Shown here: positions 10,551-19,994 of the stretch, one piece after another
How the letters are laid out: the number at the start of each line of letters is the position of its first letter
Numbering within the stretch: the first letter of the stretch is position 1
Source: Ruegeria arenilitoris
GTDB lineage: Bacteria > Pseudomonadota > Alphaproteobacteria > Rhodobacterales > Rhodobacteraceae
Direction: 5' to 3'
DNA: 64,000 bases
NCBI RefSeq assembly: GCF_013032445.1
Contig: NZ_WQCA01000008.1
Location: 124,001 to 188,000, forward strand
Made by a program: the position numbers and the translations under genes
The notes under the pieces: model-generated
Databases searched by the model: none
Seen by the model: only the letters and a program-made list of their open reading frames with translations
What the model was told of the DNA's origin: nothing

Positions 10551-11297
10551 TCAGAGGATCCCATCCTGTTCCAGCATCGGTTTGTATTTTCGGCTGACGG
10601 GAACCAGATCGCCGTTCTTCAACCGCACAAAGGTCTTCCCAGACTGCCGTTCGGTCCCCGCGATGGCCGCATCCACTACCCAGTGCGAGCGATGCGTACA
10701 ATGACCCGGGACCGGCTCCATCTCGGCAATCGCATCGGTAAAGCGTGACCGGATGGTGAATATCCCCTCGGACGTCACGACTTCCACGGCATGATCCCGG
10801 ACAGTCAGGCGGTAAATCTGGCCCTTAAACGTATCCGGCAACCGTTTCGCAAGCCTCGGCGCCACAGATGCGACCTCTTCCTCCGACGGCTCAGTCTGGC
10901 TATGCTCCCGCACTAAAACCAGCCCGGTCGCAAACAGCGCCCCATACGGAGCAACTGACAAGAAACCCGGTGCTTGCTGCCCAGTGACGGTGATTAACAA
11001 GTATGACAGCAACCACAGAGACGGAACGAAGAGCCCCAGTATGACCAGAACCAGCGCAGTATCACGCCAGGAAAAATGGGCGTCTGCAAAGTAGGTATGC
11101 GTCACCTTTCTGGCAATCCGTGCGACACACAGGGCTAGCGACAGTACCCCGATCCAGAACACAAGGCGTTGGGCAAAACTCAGGTCGATGGCTGGAAACG
11201 GCTGAAAAGCAGACGCAAGCAAAGGAGGGAAAGCTAAAGCCGCAATCACTCTGCGCAATGTGATCTCGGCGTGAATTGGGCTTAGTGTTACTCTCAT
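10551..11297 (-). CDS. Membrane-anchored LytTR-domain DNA-binding regulator
   Basis: A 248-residue protein with four hydrophobic segments in the first 150 residues. A C-terminal LytTR DNA-binding domain follows (about 155-248) with the pattern IYRLTVRDHAVEVVTSEG and THRSHWVV and FVRLKNGDLVPVSRKY. Such one-protein membrane LytTR regulators are frequent in Rhodobacterales, where their signals and targets are mostly unknown. The gene is alone. Its upstream region carries a full CtrA-type box at 11420-11434, so cell-cycle or CtrA-phosphorelay control is a reasonable inference. Confidence 0.88.
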   Translation of the reverse strand: MRVTLSPIHAEITLRRVIAALAFPPLLASAFQPFPAIDLSFAQRLVFWIGVLSLALCVARIARKVTHTYFADAHFSWRDTALVLVILGLFVPSLWLLSYLLITVTGQQAPGFLSVAPYGALFATGLVLVREHSQTEPSEEEVASVAPRLAKRLPDTFKGQIYRLTVRDHAVEVVTSEGIFTIRSRFTDAIAEMEPVPGHCTHRSHWVVDAAIAGTERQSGKTFVRLKNGDLVPVSRKYKPMLEQDGIL

Positions 11298-11419
11298 ACC
11301 TACTTAAAAATACCTGCGGGGCCAGCTAATCCCCGACGGCTTACACCTTCACTATATAACCGGTTGGATTTACGTGTTTATCACTGAACCTGTTACATTC
11401 AAAGCCCGAGATTTAAAAC

Positions 11420-11434
11420 TTAATGCGAGCTTAA
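11420..11434 (-). promoter_or_regulatory. CtrA-type binding site (TTAA-N7-TTAA)
   Basis: The bases TTAA TGCGAGC TTAA form a perfect TTAA-N7-TTAA box, the consensus for the CtrA response regulator in alphaproteobacteria. It lies in the 200-base gap between folD and the LytTR gene, 123 bases upstream of the LytTR start codon. FolD reads away from it, so the LytTR gene is the only candidate target. It is assigned from the pattern alone. Confidence 0.5.
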
Positions 11435-11444
11435 TGAAACAAGT

Positions 11445-11473
11445 GGGCCGAGGAGTTTTCCACCCCTCGGCCC
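11445..11473 (-). terminator. Putative terminator of folD
   Basis: Nine-base GC-rich inverted repeat (GGGCCGAGG / CCTCGGCCC) with an 11-base loop, 26 bases past the folD stop. The tail on the minus strand is only moderately T-rich (ACTTGTTTCATT). Confidence 0.55.
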
Positions 11474-11499
11474 TTAAAACGGTAAAGGTACGCTAAAGA

Positions 11500-12390
11500 T
11501 CAGGCGGTCAGGCCTTCGGGCTCTGGCAGGCCGTTTGCGCGGCAGCAGGCGGTCAGCGTGTTGGCGAGCAGGCAGGCGATGGTCATCGGCCCAACACCAC
11601 CCGGAACCGGGGTGATTGCGCCCGCGCGCTCGGCAGCGCTGGCATAGTCGACGTCGCCGACCAGCTTGTTCTTACCGTCACGCTCGATACGGTTGATGCC
11701 CACGTCAATCACGGTAGCGCCTTCCTTGATCCAGTCGCCCGGCACCATCTCGGGGCGGCCAACAGCGGCAACAACGATGTCGGCGCGACGGACGACGTCC
11801 GGCAGGTCCTTGGTGCGCGAATGCGCGATGGTCACGGTGCAGCTGTCGCCTAACAGCAGTTGCGCCATCGGTTTGCCCACGATGTTTGAACGGCCAATGA
11901 CAACGGCGTCCATGCCCGACAGCGAGCCGTGATAGTCGCGCAGCATCATCAGGCAGCCCAGCGGGGTGCAAGGCACCATCGACTTCTGACCGGTGCCCAG
12001 CAGGCCCACGTTTGAGATATGGAAGCCATCGACGTCCTTAGCGGGATCGATCGAGTTGATCACTAGATCTTCGTTCAGGTGCTTGGGAAGCGGCAGCTGC
12101 ACCAGAATGCCGTGGACAGCGGGATCGTTGTTCAGCTTATCGATCAGCGCCAGCAGGTCCTCTTCCGAGGTCTCGGCGTCCAGTTTGTGCTCGTACGAGT
12201 TCATACCGACCTCGACGGTCATCTTGCCCTTGGAGCGGACATAGACCTGGCTCGCCGGATCCTCGCCCACCAGAACCACCGCCAGACCGGGGGTGATGCC
12301 GTTTTCTTCTTTCAGCCTTGCAACCTGATCGGCAACCTGCCCCCGCACTTTGGCGGCAAAGGCCTTCCCATCGATAACCTGCGCTACCAT
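11500..12390 (-). CDS. folD: Bifunctional methylenetetrahydrofolate dehydrogenase / methenyltetrahydrofolate cyclohydrolase
   Basis: FolD interconverts 5,10-methylene-, 5,10-methenyl- and 10-formyl-tetrahydrofolate in the cytoplasm using NADP. The 296-residue protein has the normal length. It shows the active-site motif QVYVRSKGK with Tyr50 and Lys54, the QLPLPKH loop, the Rossmann segment [17 protein letters not shown] and the C-terminal [11 protein letters not shown] signature. Together with fhs, 0.4 kb away on the same strand, it covers formate assimilation into the one-carbon pool. Chorismate mutase lies between them. Confidence 0.97.
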   Translation of the reverse strand: MVAQVIDGKAFAAKVRGQVADQVARLKEENGITPGLAVVLVGEDPASQVYVRSKGKMTVEVGMNSYEHKLDAETSEEDLLALIDKLNNDPAVHGILVQLPLPKHLNEDLVINSIDPAKDVDGFHISNVGLLGTGQKSMVPCTPLGCLMMLRDYHGSLSGMDAVVIGRSNIVGKPMAQLLLGDSCTVTIAHSRTKDLPDVVRRADIVVAAVGRPEMVPGDWIKEGATVIDVGINRIERDGKNKLVGDVDYASAAERAGAITPVPGGVGPMTIACLLANTLTACCRANGLPEPEGLTA

Positions 12391-12442
12391 CCTTTGATCC
12401 CTTCTATCAAAAACGGAACGGGCGCATGGGGCGCCCGGTCAT

Positions 12443-12748
12443 TCAGTCAGGGCCGAGCACGCGTTCTTCGCGGGCAATCGACCAGTCAATCAGAATGCGC
12501 CAAAGCCGCTCGGCAAGATCGGGGTCCATCCCTAGCTCACCTGAACTTGCGCGCACGCGCTGCACCACTTCTTCGACGCGCTCCGGAATGCGGGCCGGCA
12601 GGCCCTCGCCGGGTTTCAACAGCGAAGCGCGGTCAATGTAACCAGCGCGCGTCACCAACATCTCGATCAGTTGGCGATCCAGCTTGTCGATCTGAGCCCG
12701 CAATTCCTGCATCGATTGGCAGTCTTGCGGCGGTGTCAGAGTGGGCAT
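12443..12748 (-). CDS. Chorismate mutase, AroQ type
   Basis: A 101-residue all-helical protein of the AroQ class that converts chorismate to prephenate for phenylalanine and tyrosine synthesis. The typical N-terminal helix ELRAQIDKLDRQLIEML with its active-site Arg, the middle helix with RIPERVEEVVQRVR, and the last helix RLWRILIDWSIAREE are all present. It is a stand-alone domain without a dehydratase partner. Its placement between two folate genes is a positional link only. Confidence 0.88.
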   Translation of the reverse strand: MPTLTPPQDCQSMQELRAQIDKLDRQLIEMLVTRAGYIDRASLLKPGEGLPARIPERVEEVVQRVRASSGELGMDPDLAERLWRILIDWSIAREERVLGPD

Positions 12749-12806
12749 TGCGATCTCCTCATGGCCCGGGGATATCCCCGGACCACGAGATGTCCTATTC
12801 GGCGGC

Positions 12807-14483
12807 TTAGAACAAGCCCTCGATCTGGCCTTCTTCGTTGAGACGGATTGTCTCAGCGGCCGGTTTGCGGGGCAGACCGGGCATGGTCATGATCTCACCG
12901 CAGACAACCACGATAAAGCCAGCACCCGCGGACAGGCGAACCTCACGCACCGGAACCGAGTGGCCGGTGGGCGCACCGCGCAGGGTCGGATCGGTCGAGA
13001 ACGAGTACTGGGTCTTCGCCATGCAGACCGGCAGGTTGCCATAGCCTGCTTCTTCCCACTCGCGCAGTTGGTTGCGGATCTTGTTGTCTGCCAGAACCTC
13101 GTCAGCACGGTAGATGCGCTTGGCGATGGTTTCGATCTTCTCGAACAGCGGCATTTCGTCGGGGTAGATCGGTGCGAAGTTCGCGGTGCCACCTTCGACA
13201 ATTTCGACAACTTTCTCAGCCAGCGGCGCCGAGCCGTCCGAACCCAGCTCCCAGTGACGCGACAGAACCGCTTCTACACCGTGTTCGGCGCAGTAGCTCT
13301 TGACCGCTTCAACTTCGTCATCAGTGTCGGTGACAAAGTGGTTGATGGCGACAACCACCGGAACACCAAAGGACTTCACGTTCTCGATGTGGCGGCCCAG
13401 GTTGGCGCAACCGTTGACCACGGCGTCGACGTTCTCGGCACCCAGATCGGCCTTGGCAACGCCGCCGTTCATTTTCATCGCGCGCACGGTGGCAACCAGA
13501 ACAACGGCCGACGGTGCGATGCCTGCTTTGCGGCACTTGATGTTCATGAACTTCTCGGCACCCAGATCGGCACCGAAACCAGCTTCGGTCACAACGTAAT
13601 CAGCGACTTTCAGAGCGGTCTTGGTCGCGATGACCGAGTTACAACCGTGCGCGATGTTCGCGAAGGGGCCGCCGTGGACGAAGGCCGGGTTGTTTTCCAG
13701 CGTCTGAACCAGGTTCGGCTGCATGGCGTCTTTCAGCAGAACGGTCATTGCGCCTTCGGCTTTGATGTCGCGGCAGTAAACCGCAGTCTTGTCGCGGCGG
13801 TAGGCCACGATGATGTCGCCCAGGCGCTTTTCCAGGTCTTTCAGGTCGGTCGCCAGACACAGGATCGCCATGACTTCGGACGCCACCGTAATGTCAAAGC
13901 CGGTTTCACGCGGGAAGCCGTTCGACACACCACCCAGCGACGCAGTGATCTGACGCAGAGCGCGGTCGTTCATGTCGACCACACGGCGCCATGCGACACG
14001 GCGTACGTCGATTTCAGCTTCGTTGCCCCAGTAGATGTGGTTGTCGATCATGGCCGACAGCAGCGAGTGGGCCGAGGTGATCGCGTGGAAGTCACCTGTG
14101 AAGTGCAGGTTCATCTCTTCCATCGGAACAACCTGCGCATAACCGCCACCTGCAGCGCCGCCCTTCATGCCGAAGTTCGGGCCAAGCGAGGCTTCGCGGA
14201 TGCAGATCATCGCGTTTTTACCGATGCGGTTCAGACCGTCACCCAAACCAACGGTGGTGGTGGTCTTACCTTCACCCGCCGGGGTCGGGTTGATCGCAGT
14301 GACCAGGATCAGCTTGCCGTCTTCACGGTCCTGAACCGAGTTGATGAAGTCCTGGCTGACTTTGGCCTTGTCGTGGCCATAGGGCAGCAGATCGGCGGAA
14401 TCGATGCCGATCTTGGCACCGATTTCCTGAATCGGCTTCTTGTTCGCTTCGCGGGCGATTTCGATGTCGGATTTATAGCTCAT
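12807..14483 (-). CDS. fhs: Formate-tetrahydrofolate ligase
   Basis: Fhs uses ATP to join formate to tetrahydrofolate, giving 10-formyl-THF. The start at 14483 gives [13 protein letters not shown] and a 558-residue protein of usual family size. A start 20 codons further upstream would add a Pro/Arg-rich tail unlike the family. The P-loop [10 protein letters not shown] lies at 67-76, and the conserved [11 protein letters not shown] and [13 protein letters not shown] signatures are present. With folD it would channel formate, for example from C1 or DMSP-demethylation metabolism in roseobacters, into the one-carbon cycle. Confidence 0.96.
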   Translation of the reverse strand: MSYKSDIEIAREANKKPIQEIGAKIGIDSADLLPYGHDKAKVSQDFINSVQDREDGKLILVTAINPTPAGEGKTTTTVGLGDGLNRIGKNAMICIREASLGPNFGMKGGAAGGGYAQVVPMEEMNLHFTGDFHAITSAHSLLSAMIDNHIYWGNEAEIDVRRVAWRRVVDMNDRALRQITASLGGVSNGFPRETGFDITVASEVMAILCLATDLKDLEKRLGDIIVAYRRDKTAVYCRDIKAEGAMTVLLKDAMQPNLVQTLENNPAFVHGGPFANIAHGCNSVIATKTALKVADYVVTEAGFGADLGAEKFMNIKCRKAGIAPSAVVLVATVRAMKMNGGVAKADLGAENVDAVVNGCANLGRHIENVKSFGVPVVVAINHFVTDTDDEVEAVKSYCAEHGVEAVLSRHWELGSDGSAPLAEKVVEIVEGGTANFAPIYPDEMPLFEKIETIAKRIYRADEVLADNKIRNQLREWEEAGYGNLPVCMAKTQYSFSTDPTLRGAPTGHSVPVREVRLSAGAGFIVVVCGEIMTMPGLPRKPAAETIRLNEEGQIEGLF

Positions 14484-14648
14484 TGGGCAGGGTCCCTGAT
14501 TGAATGCCGTGCAAAACCGGCGCGGAGCGTCGGCGCTGCGCAATCCATACCGTCGTGCACCAAACAGATGGCCGTGGATTCCGACATAATTGTGCCGCGA
14601 AACGGCGTAGTGACATTTCAGCGGTTTCAGATCGGAAACGAGTGCCCC

Positions 14649-15224
14649 TTATGGTGCCCACGCCCTTTGGTCCGGCACAAACAAGGTCATCCGGTCGCCC
14701 AGCCTCAATTCACCCGGCCGCTCGACCCATGCGGTGACCCCGCGCCGCCCCTTTGCAGCCGGTTTGAATGCAACTCCATGTCCGGGCAGATCCGCCTCAA
14801 TCTCGCGCCCGGGGATCACGCAGGGACGATTTTCCATATCAACCGTGATGGTGACGCCGCCCGCGACCTGCAGCCGCGAAGAGGGTGGGATGTGGGTAAA
14901 GTCCGGGATACCGCGCAACACGATGCTGGCACCCAGAAAGGACGGGTCCAGTTGATCCAGCGCCATTTCTTGCGCGGTTACCTCGATCTCTTCCGCCGAC
15001 AGCACCGACAGTTGCCGCACATTGCGGATTTCCGTGCCTTGCGGGTAAAGGTTCTTCATCCTCACGCATGAGGCCCGGTTCACCCCTTCATGCCGGGCTC
15101 CGCGATCCCCGGCAAAGCCAAGGTCCAGCGCCTTGACCGCACTGGCGCGGATCGAGCCGCCTGCAGGCACATGGCCCAGCCAGACCACTTCGCCCTGATA
15201 TTCAGTCTCGCGCATCACCGGCAT
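14649..15224 (-). CDS. MOSC domain protein
   Basis: About 191 residues from the ATG at 15224 (the next ATG is at 15215). A further upstream ATG would overlap the ftsH terminator and encode a low-quality leader. The MOSC fold is indicated by the N-terminal GDRGARHEGVNRASCVR, the RQLSVLSAEEIE strand-helix, the LGASIVLRGIPDF segment and ENRPC with the likely catalytic cysteine near the C-terminal third. MOSC proteins of this size relate to molybdenum-cofactor sulfur chemistry or YiiM-like detoxification. The substrate cannot be told. Confidence 0.85.
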   Translation of the reverse strand: MPVMRETEYQGEVVWLGHVPAGGSIRASAVKALDLGFAGDRGARHEGVNRASCVRMKNLYPQGTEIRNVRQLSVLSAEEIEVTAQEMALDQLDPSFLGASIVLRGIPDFTHIPPSSRLQVAGGVTITVDMENRPCVIPGREIEADLPGHGVAFKPAAKGRRGVTAWVERPGELRLGDRMTLFVPDQRAWAP

Positions 15225-15285
15225 TATTGCCCCTTTCCCTGGCGTTCCTTCGCCTGGCAATAGAGGGCAGTCGATCCGGATTGGA

Positions 15286-15317
15286 AAGAAAAAAGACCCG
15301 GGACTTTGCCCGGGTCT
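15286..15317 (-). terminator. Rho-independent terminator of ftsH
   Basis: Inverted repeat AGACCCGGG / CCCGGGTCT with a six-base loop. It is followed on the minus strand by a T-run (complement of GAAAAAAA). It begins 8 bases after the ftsH stop codon. Confidence 0.85.
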
Positions 15318-15324
15318 GATGTCG

Positions 15325-17241
15325 TTACGCCGAAGGTTCCGGCTCCATCCCGCCATCGGGCGGAGACTTCTTGACCTTTGTCTTCGGGATCGCCGTCACG
15401 CTGGGCGCGCTGCCTTCATCCGGCTTGTCGCCCTCGTCATCACCTTCGCTGGGCGATTCCCCATTCATGACGCGCTTGATCTCGTCCCCGGTCAGGGTCT
15501 CGTATTCCAGCAGACCTTGAGCCAGACGCTCCCATTCCTCGTTCTTGTCCGTCAGAATCTGGTGGGCACGTTCGTAACCTTGCTGGATCAGGCGCTTCAC
15601 CTCTTCTTCAATCAGCTCTTTGGTATGAGCCGAAACCGAGAAGCCGGCGGTGTTGCCCTGATAGCCTTCATGGGCTTCAGCATAGTCGATGTTACCGACC
15701 TTGTCCGACATACCCCAGCGCATCACCATGGCGCGTGCCAACTGGCTGGCCTGCATAATGTCGCCCGCCGGGCCGTTCGAGACGTGGTCTTCACCGTATT
15801 TGATCACCTCAGCCGCTTTACCAGCCATGGTCATGGCCAGCTTCTGCTCACACTCATCGCGGTGATAGTTCAGGCGATCCATTTCCGGCAGCGACACAAC
15901 CATACCCAGCGCACCACCGCGCGGAATGATCGTTGCCTTGTAGACCGGATCGCACAGCGGCAGTTCCAGACCAACCACGGCGTGGCCGGCCTCGTGATAG
16001 GCGGTCTTTTCCTTCTGGTCCTGGGTCAGCACCATCGAGCGGCGCTCGGCCCCCATCATCACCTTGTCCTTGGCGTTCTCGAAATCTTCCATGGTGACAA
16101 AGCGACGGCCCACACGCGCCGCCATCAGCGCGGCCTCGTTCACGAGGTTTGCCAGATCAGCACCCGAGAAACCCGGTGTACCACGCGCAATGATACGCAG
16201 ATCAACATCAGGACCCAGAGGTGTCTTGCGTGCGTGCACGCCCAGAATCTTCTCACGGCCTTTGATATCGGGGTTGCCGACGGTCACGTTACGGTCAAAG
16301 CGACCCGGACGCAGTAGCGCAGGGTCCAAAACATCTTTACGGTTGGTCGCGGCCAGAATGATCACGCCTTCGTTGGCTTCGAACCCGTCCATCTCGACCA
16401 GCAGCTGGTTAAGCGTTTGTTCACGTTCGTCGTTTCCGCCGCCGTAACCTGCGCCGCGGTGGCGACCCACAGCATCGATCTCGTCGATAAAGACGATACA
16501 AGGCGCGTTCTTCTTGGCCTGTTCGAACATATCGCGCACACGCGATGCACCGACACCGACGAACATCTCAACGAAATCCGAACCCGAAATGGTGAAGAAC
16601 GGTACACCCGCCTCGCCTGCGATGGCACGGGCCAGCAGCGTTTTACCGGTACCCGGAGGGCCGACCAGCAGAGCGCCCTTCGGGATCTTACCGCCGAGGC
16701 GCGAGAATTTCTGCGGGTTGCGCAGAAATTCGACGATCTCTTCCAGCTCTTCCTTGGCCTCGTCGATGCCTGCAACGTCATCAAAGGTCACGCGGCCATG
16801 CTTTTCGGTCAGCATCTTGGCTTTGGATTTGCCAAAGCCCATCGCGCCACCTTTGCCGCCACCCTGCATCCGGTTCATGAAGTAAATCCACACACCGATC
16901 AGCAGCAGGAAGGGCAGCAGTGTGATCAGGAAGGACTGGAACCCGGATTGTTGCTGTTTCACCGCCTGAACAGGAATGTCTTCCTTGATCAGCAGTTGGG
17001 TGATCTCGGCATCATCAGGCTTGATGGTGACATAGGTTGCGCCGCTTTGCGTGGTATAGCGAATCTGCTCACCATCCAGCGTCACATTCTTGACTTCGCC
17101 GCTTTCGACTGCGGTAACGAAATCGGAATAGGTTTTTTCATTGCTCTGAAGTGTTCCGCCCTGACCGCTGAAAAAATTGAACAGTGCAAGGATCAGCAGA
17201 AACAGAACGACCCAGAAGGCGATGTTACGAGCGTTGCCCAA
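15325..17241 (-). CDS. ftsH: ATP-dependent zinc metalloprotease FtsH
   Basis: A membrane-anchored AAA protease, 638 residues, that degrades unassembled membrane proteins and regulatory proteins such as RpoH. There are two membrane segments (about 6-24 and 103-121) flanking a periplasmic domain. The Walker A GPPGTGKT is at 194-201, Walker B IVFIDE at 249-254 and the zinc site HEAGH at 416-420. The C-terminal tail is acidic and Pro/Lys-rich. It follows tilS on the same strand with a 76-base gap that contains a 6-3-6 inverted repeat (17288-17302), of unknown role. The pair tilS-ftsH downstream of tol-pal is conserved in alphaproteobacteria. Confidence 0.97.
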   Translation of the reverse strand: MGNARNIAFWVVLFLLILALFNFFSGQGGTLQSNEKTYSDFVTAVESGEVKNVTLDGEQIRYTTQSGATYVTIKPDDAEITQLLIKEDIPVQAVKQQQSGFQSFLITLLPFLLLIGVWIYFMNRMQGGGKGGAMGFGKSKAKMLTEKHGRVTFDDVAGIDEAKEELEEIVEFLRNPQKFSRLGGKIPKGALLVGPPGTGKTLLARAIAGEAGVPFFTISGSDFVEMFVGVGASRVRDMFEQAKKNAPCIVFIDEIDAVGRHRGAGYGGGNDEREQTLNQLLVEMDGFEANEGVIILAATNRKDVLDPALLRPGRFDRNVTVGNPDIKGREKILGVHARKTPLGPDVDLRIIARGTPGFSGADLANLVNEAALMAARVGRRFVTMEDFENAKDKVMMGAERRSMVLTQDQKEKTAYHEAGHAVVGLELPLCDPVYKATIIPRGGALGMVVSLPEMDRLNYHRDECEQKLAMTMAGKAAEVIKYGEDHVSNGPAGDIMQASQLARAMVMRWGMSDKVGNIDYAEAHEGYQGNTAGFSVSAHTKELIEEEVKRLIQQGYERAHQILTDKNEEWERLAQGLLEYETLTGDEIKRVMNGESPSEGDDEGDKPDEGSAPSVTAIPKTKVKKSPPDGGMEPEPSA

Positions 17242-17317
17242 GGAAAATCTCCCAAAAGATTTCGGCAGATGGGGACCTGCCGGGTTGCTCTATAAAATAG
17301 AGATGATTCAAGCATGT

Positions 17318-18571
17318 TCAATGCGATAAAAGCGAAGAGTAAAACTCTGGCTTTTGCGGGGCGAATTCAGCGGTCCAACCGTTTGAATAGTCTGCCAGAG
17401 GTGCAGCCAGCAGGTTTTCCCCACTCCAAACCGCGGGCGAAGACAACAACGCCTGACGCGGTTTGCCCAAGGCGCGCCAATCGGGCACCTGCGGCAAACC
17501 GGCCTCTCCCAACGCACGGACCTCAGCGCCTGCGGTCTGCGGGCCGGACAAAACAAAGCGTTTGTCCCACACCTCTAACGGCGCGGCGGTTTCCGTCGCC
17601 ACTGCGTTTAGCTCCCTGCAAAACCACGTTTTATCCTGATGCGAGATCAGCAAGCAGCCCGCTAGGGTCAGCGTCCGCCCCTCACCAACGGCAGTCACGG
17701 CCTGATCAACGGTTGCCCCGCGCGGCGGATAGCCCTGCCCCGCAATCCAGGCGATGGCTCCGACAACCAACCGCCTTTGGATTTCCACTGGAAGCAGTCC
17801 AAAACCGTTACGGTCGATACAGACATCCCCGCCGTCCACTTTCGCAATCTTGCGCGCGGTTTCCTGCGTATAAAGCGCCAGTGCCTCACGCGCTTGTGCA
17901 AGATTTTCAGCGACCCGGGCCAAAGATTGAGCAGAAATCCCAAGCGGACCAAGTTCCGTCAACGCCTCGCGCGCCTTGATCCGGTCAAATTTCTGGTCGT
18001 GATTCGACGGGTCTTCGATCCAGCTCTCGCCAAGCTGTGACAGGTAGTCCCGCAGGCTTTTGCGCGTAATCCCCAACATCGGGCGCAAAAGCGTGATGCC
18101 GTTTTGATCCCGCGCGTACGGCATACCCGAAAGGCCATTAACCCCGGATGCCCGGCCCAGACGCATCAGGACCGTTTCGGCCTGATCATCTGCTGTATGG
18201 CCCAGAGCGACCGCCGGAATGTCACTGCGCCGCGCCCAATCGGTTAGTAAACGGTATCGCGCCTGCCGTGCCTGATCTTGCAGGTTTCCCGAACCATCCC
18301 AACCCTGCCACAGCAGCGTTTCGTGGGGGATGCCCAGACGCGCGGCCAGTTCAGCCACCTGATCGGCCTCGGCGGCAGCTTCCGGGCGCAAACCGTGATT
18401 CACCGTCGCGGCAAACAATTTGGTTTGTTCATCCTGAGTAATTTCGTGCAGCAGGTGCAGCAAAGCGACCGAATCTCCACCGCCTGAGACGGCGACTCCC
18501 AAACGCGGCGGCAACCGGTCAGGCAGCCGCGCGCGGAGTTCGGATCGAAGAGTATCGCTCTGATCGGTCAA
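17318..18571 (-). CDS. tilS: tRNA(Ile)-lysidine synthetase
   Basis: TilS modifies the anticodon wobble C of tRNA-Ile(CAU) to lysidine so that it reads AUA. It is an essential ATP-pyrophosphatase. The PP-loop SGGGDS lies at 29-34 (an SGGxDS motif) and TADDQAETVLMRLGRASGVNGL is the conserved downstream stretch. The 417-residue length is normal. Its first four bases overlap the end of cpoB (ATGA), so translation is likely coupled. Confidence 0.94.
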   Translation of the reverse strand: MTDQSDTLRSELRARLPDRLPPRLGVAVSGGGDSVALLHLLHEITQDEQTKLFAATVNHGLRPEAAAEADQVAELAARLGIPHETLLWQGWDGSGNLQDQARQARYRLLTDWARRSDIPAVALGHTADDQAETVLMRLGRASGVNGLSGMPYARDQNGITLLRPMLGITRKSLRDYLSQLGESWIEDPSNHDQKFDRIKAREALTELGPLGISAQSLARVAENLAQAREALALYTQETARKIAKVDGGDVCIDRNGFGLLPVEIQRRLVVGAIAWIAGQGYPPRGATVDQAVTAVGEGRTLTLAGCLLISHQDKTWFCRELNAVATETAAPLEVWDKRFVLSGPQTAGAEVRALGEAGLPQVPDWRALGKPRQALLSSPAVWSGENLLAAPLADYSNGWTAEFAPQKPEFYSSLLSH

Positions 18572-19392
18572 GAACAGCCCAGCGACGCCATTTCCTGCGT
18601 GGCGGCGGGTACAGTTTCCGACGCCGGAAAGCGCACACCAACCTCGGACAGGGTAATGCAGGCCTGATCGGTCTGACCCAAACGTCCCAGCGCAGCACCC
18701 AGCTCAAACAACGCTTGGGGTGCCAATGCCCCCTCGGAGTCACCTGTAAAGCTGGCAAGGAACGCCCGCGCGGCTTCGCGCGTGTCACCCAGACCTTCCA
18801 ACGCCTGCCCGCGTTTCAGGTTGGCTTCGGGTGCAAGGGGGCTGCCGGGGTATGAGGTTTCGAACTGCGCGAACTGATCAGCAGCAGCCTGAAAGTTCCC
18901 CTCGGCCAAGGCCTGCGCGGCTGCGTCGAAATCTGCCTGTTCACCTACGGCCAGCTCTCCCTGCTCGGCGATAGCTGGAGCGATTGGGGCAGCAGGTGCA
19001 GCTGCGGTGATCTCGGTTTCACCACCAAGGGTCGAAGTTTCACCCAATGTGCTCAGATCACCGCCTTCCAGTTCGACCAGACGGAATTCCAGGTCACCTA
19101 TCCTGTTGGTGCCATCGGTCACGATGTTCTGCACCCGCTGGTTCAGCTGTTCGGTCTGGCTTGTCAGTCGCTGCAGTTCGGCCTCGATGGCGTCCACACG
19201 CTCCAAAACGGAACTACCGGACAGGTTCGGGGCCGGTGAACCGGTGGTCGAAAACTCACGCTTCAGGCGCTGAATCTCCACATGCAAAACCGTCAATTCC
19301 TGACGGATATCCGCCAGGGTCTGCTGATCCTGTGCTTGTGCCATACCGGCGGTCGCAACAACCGCGGCCAGAACCCATCCTGCAACTTTCAT
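18568..19392 (-). CDS. cpoB: Tol-Pal system protein CpoB (YbgF)
   Basis: A periplasmic 274-residue protein that links peptidoglycan synthesis with the Tol-Pal system during constriction. A signal peptide ends at about MAQAQ (residue 21), followed by a coiled-coil trimerisation region (about 25-105, LADIRQELTVLHVEIQRLKRE), a Thr/Ala/Pro linker and C-terminal TPR repeats (about 150-270). It directly follows pal on the minus strand with a 4-base gap. Confidence 0.93.
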   Translation of the reverse strand: MKVAGWVLAAVVATAGMAQAQDQQTLADIRQELTVLHVEIQRLKREFSTTGSPAPNLSGSSVLERVDAIEAELQRLTSQTEQLNQRVQNIVTDGTNRIGDLEFRLVELEGGDLSTLGETSTLGGETEITAAAPAAPIAPAIAEQGELAVGEQADFDAAAQALAEGNFQAAADQFAQFETSYPGSPLAPEANLKRGQALEGLGDTREAARAFLASFTGDSEGALAPQALFELGAALGRLGQTDQACITLSEVGVRFPASETVPAATQEMASLGCS

Positions 19393-19396
19393 CGTC

Positions 19397-19906
19397 TTAC
19401 CCCAAGGTTGAACCGGTCAGCACCGTCACCGCGCGGCGGTTCTTGGAATAGCAATCCTCGGTGCTGCAAATCTCGATCGGGCGTTCTTTACCATAGCTGA
19501 CCGTTGTCAGACGGTTGCCTGCCACCCCGCGCGAAATCAGAAACTCACGCGCCGCATTTGCACGCTTGGCACCAAGCCCGAGGTTATATTCCCGCGTGCC
19601 CTGCTCATCCGCATGACCTTCGATGGTAGCCACATAGTCCGGATTCGCCATCAGCCAATCTGCTTGCCCCTGCAGGACTTGCTGCGCCTGTGGCGTCAGA
19701 GTCGACTGATCCACCGCGAACAACACCCGGTCGCCGATGGTTTGCTGGAAATAGGCTGGTGAGCGCGGATCGCTGGGCGAACCCGGTGCAATCGCACCAT
19801 TCGCGCCACCGCCAGCGCCACCGCCCAGTGCGGATGGATCGTTGTTTGTACAAGCGGCCATCACGCTCAGCGTGCCCAAGGCCAGGAGTTTGCCCAATAC
19901 GTTCAT
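19397..19906 (-). CDS. pal: Peptidoglycan-associated lipoprotein Pal
   Basis: A 169-residue outer-membrane lipoprotein with lipid site Cys19 in SVMAAC. A Gly-rich linker is followed by an OmpA-like domain that binds peptidoglycan. The domain shows FAVDQSTLTPQAQ, IEGHADEQGTREYNLGLGAKRA and the RVTTVSYGKERP-type end (here RLTTVSYGKERP). It is the outer-membrane anchor of the Tol-Pal complex and lies between tolB and cpoB in the standard order. Confidence 0.96.
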   Translation of the reverse strand: MNVLGKLLALGTLSVMAACTNNDPSALGGGAGGGANGAIAPGSPSDPRSPAYFQQTIGDRVLFAVDQSTLTPQAQQVLQGQADWLMANPDYVATIEGHADEQGTREYNLGLGAKRANAAREFLISRGVAGNRLTTVSYGKERPIEICSTEDCYSKNRRAVTVLTGSTLG

Positions 19907-19994
19907 TTCAAGTGCCTCGTTGTTTTATCGGTTTATTGCCGTCTCTGTAGCATAGTGCAGGTTTTTTGTGAACTTTTCCAAGCCCCTGCCCCGA

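Noticed and set aside
12741..15071. A 776-codon open frame on the plus strand opposite fhs
   Set aside because: It is the antisense shadow of the well-supported fhs and MOSC genes and has no family match. The GC-rich codon pattern keeps it open.
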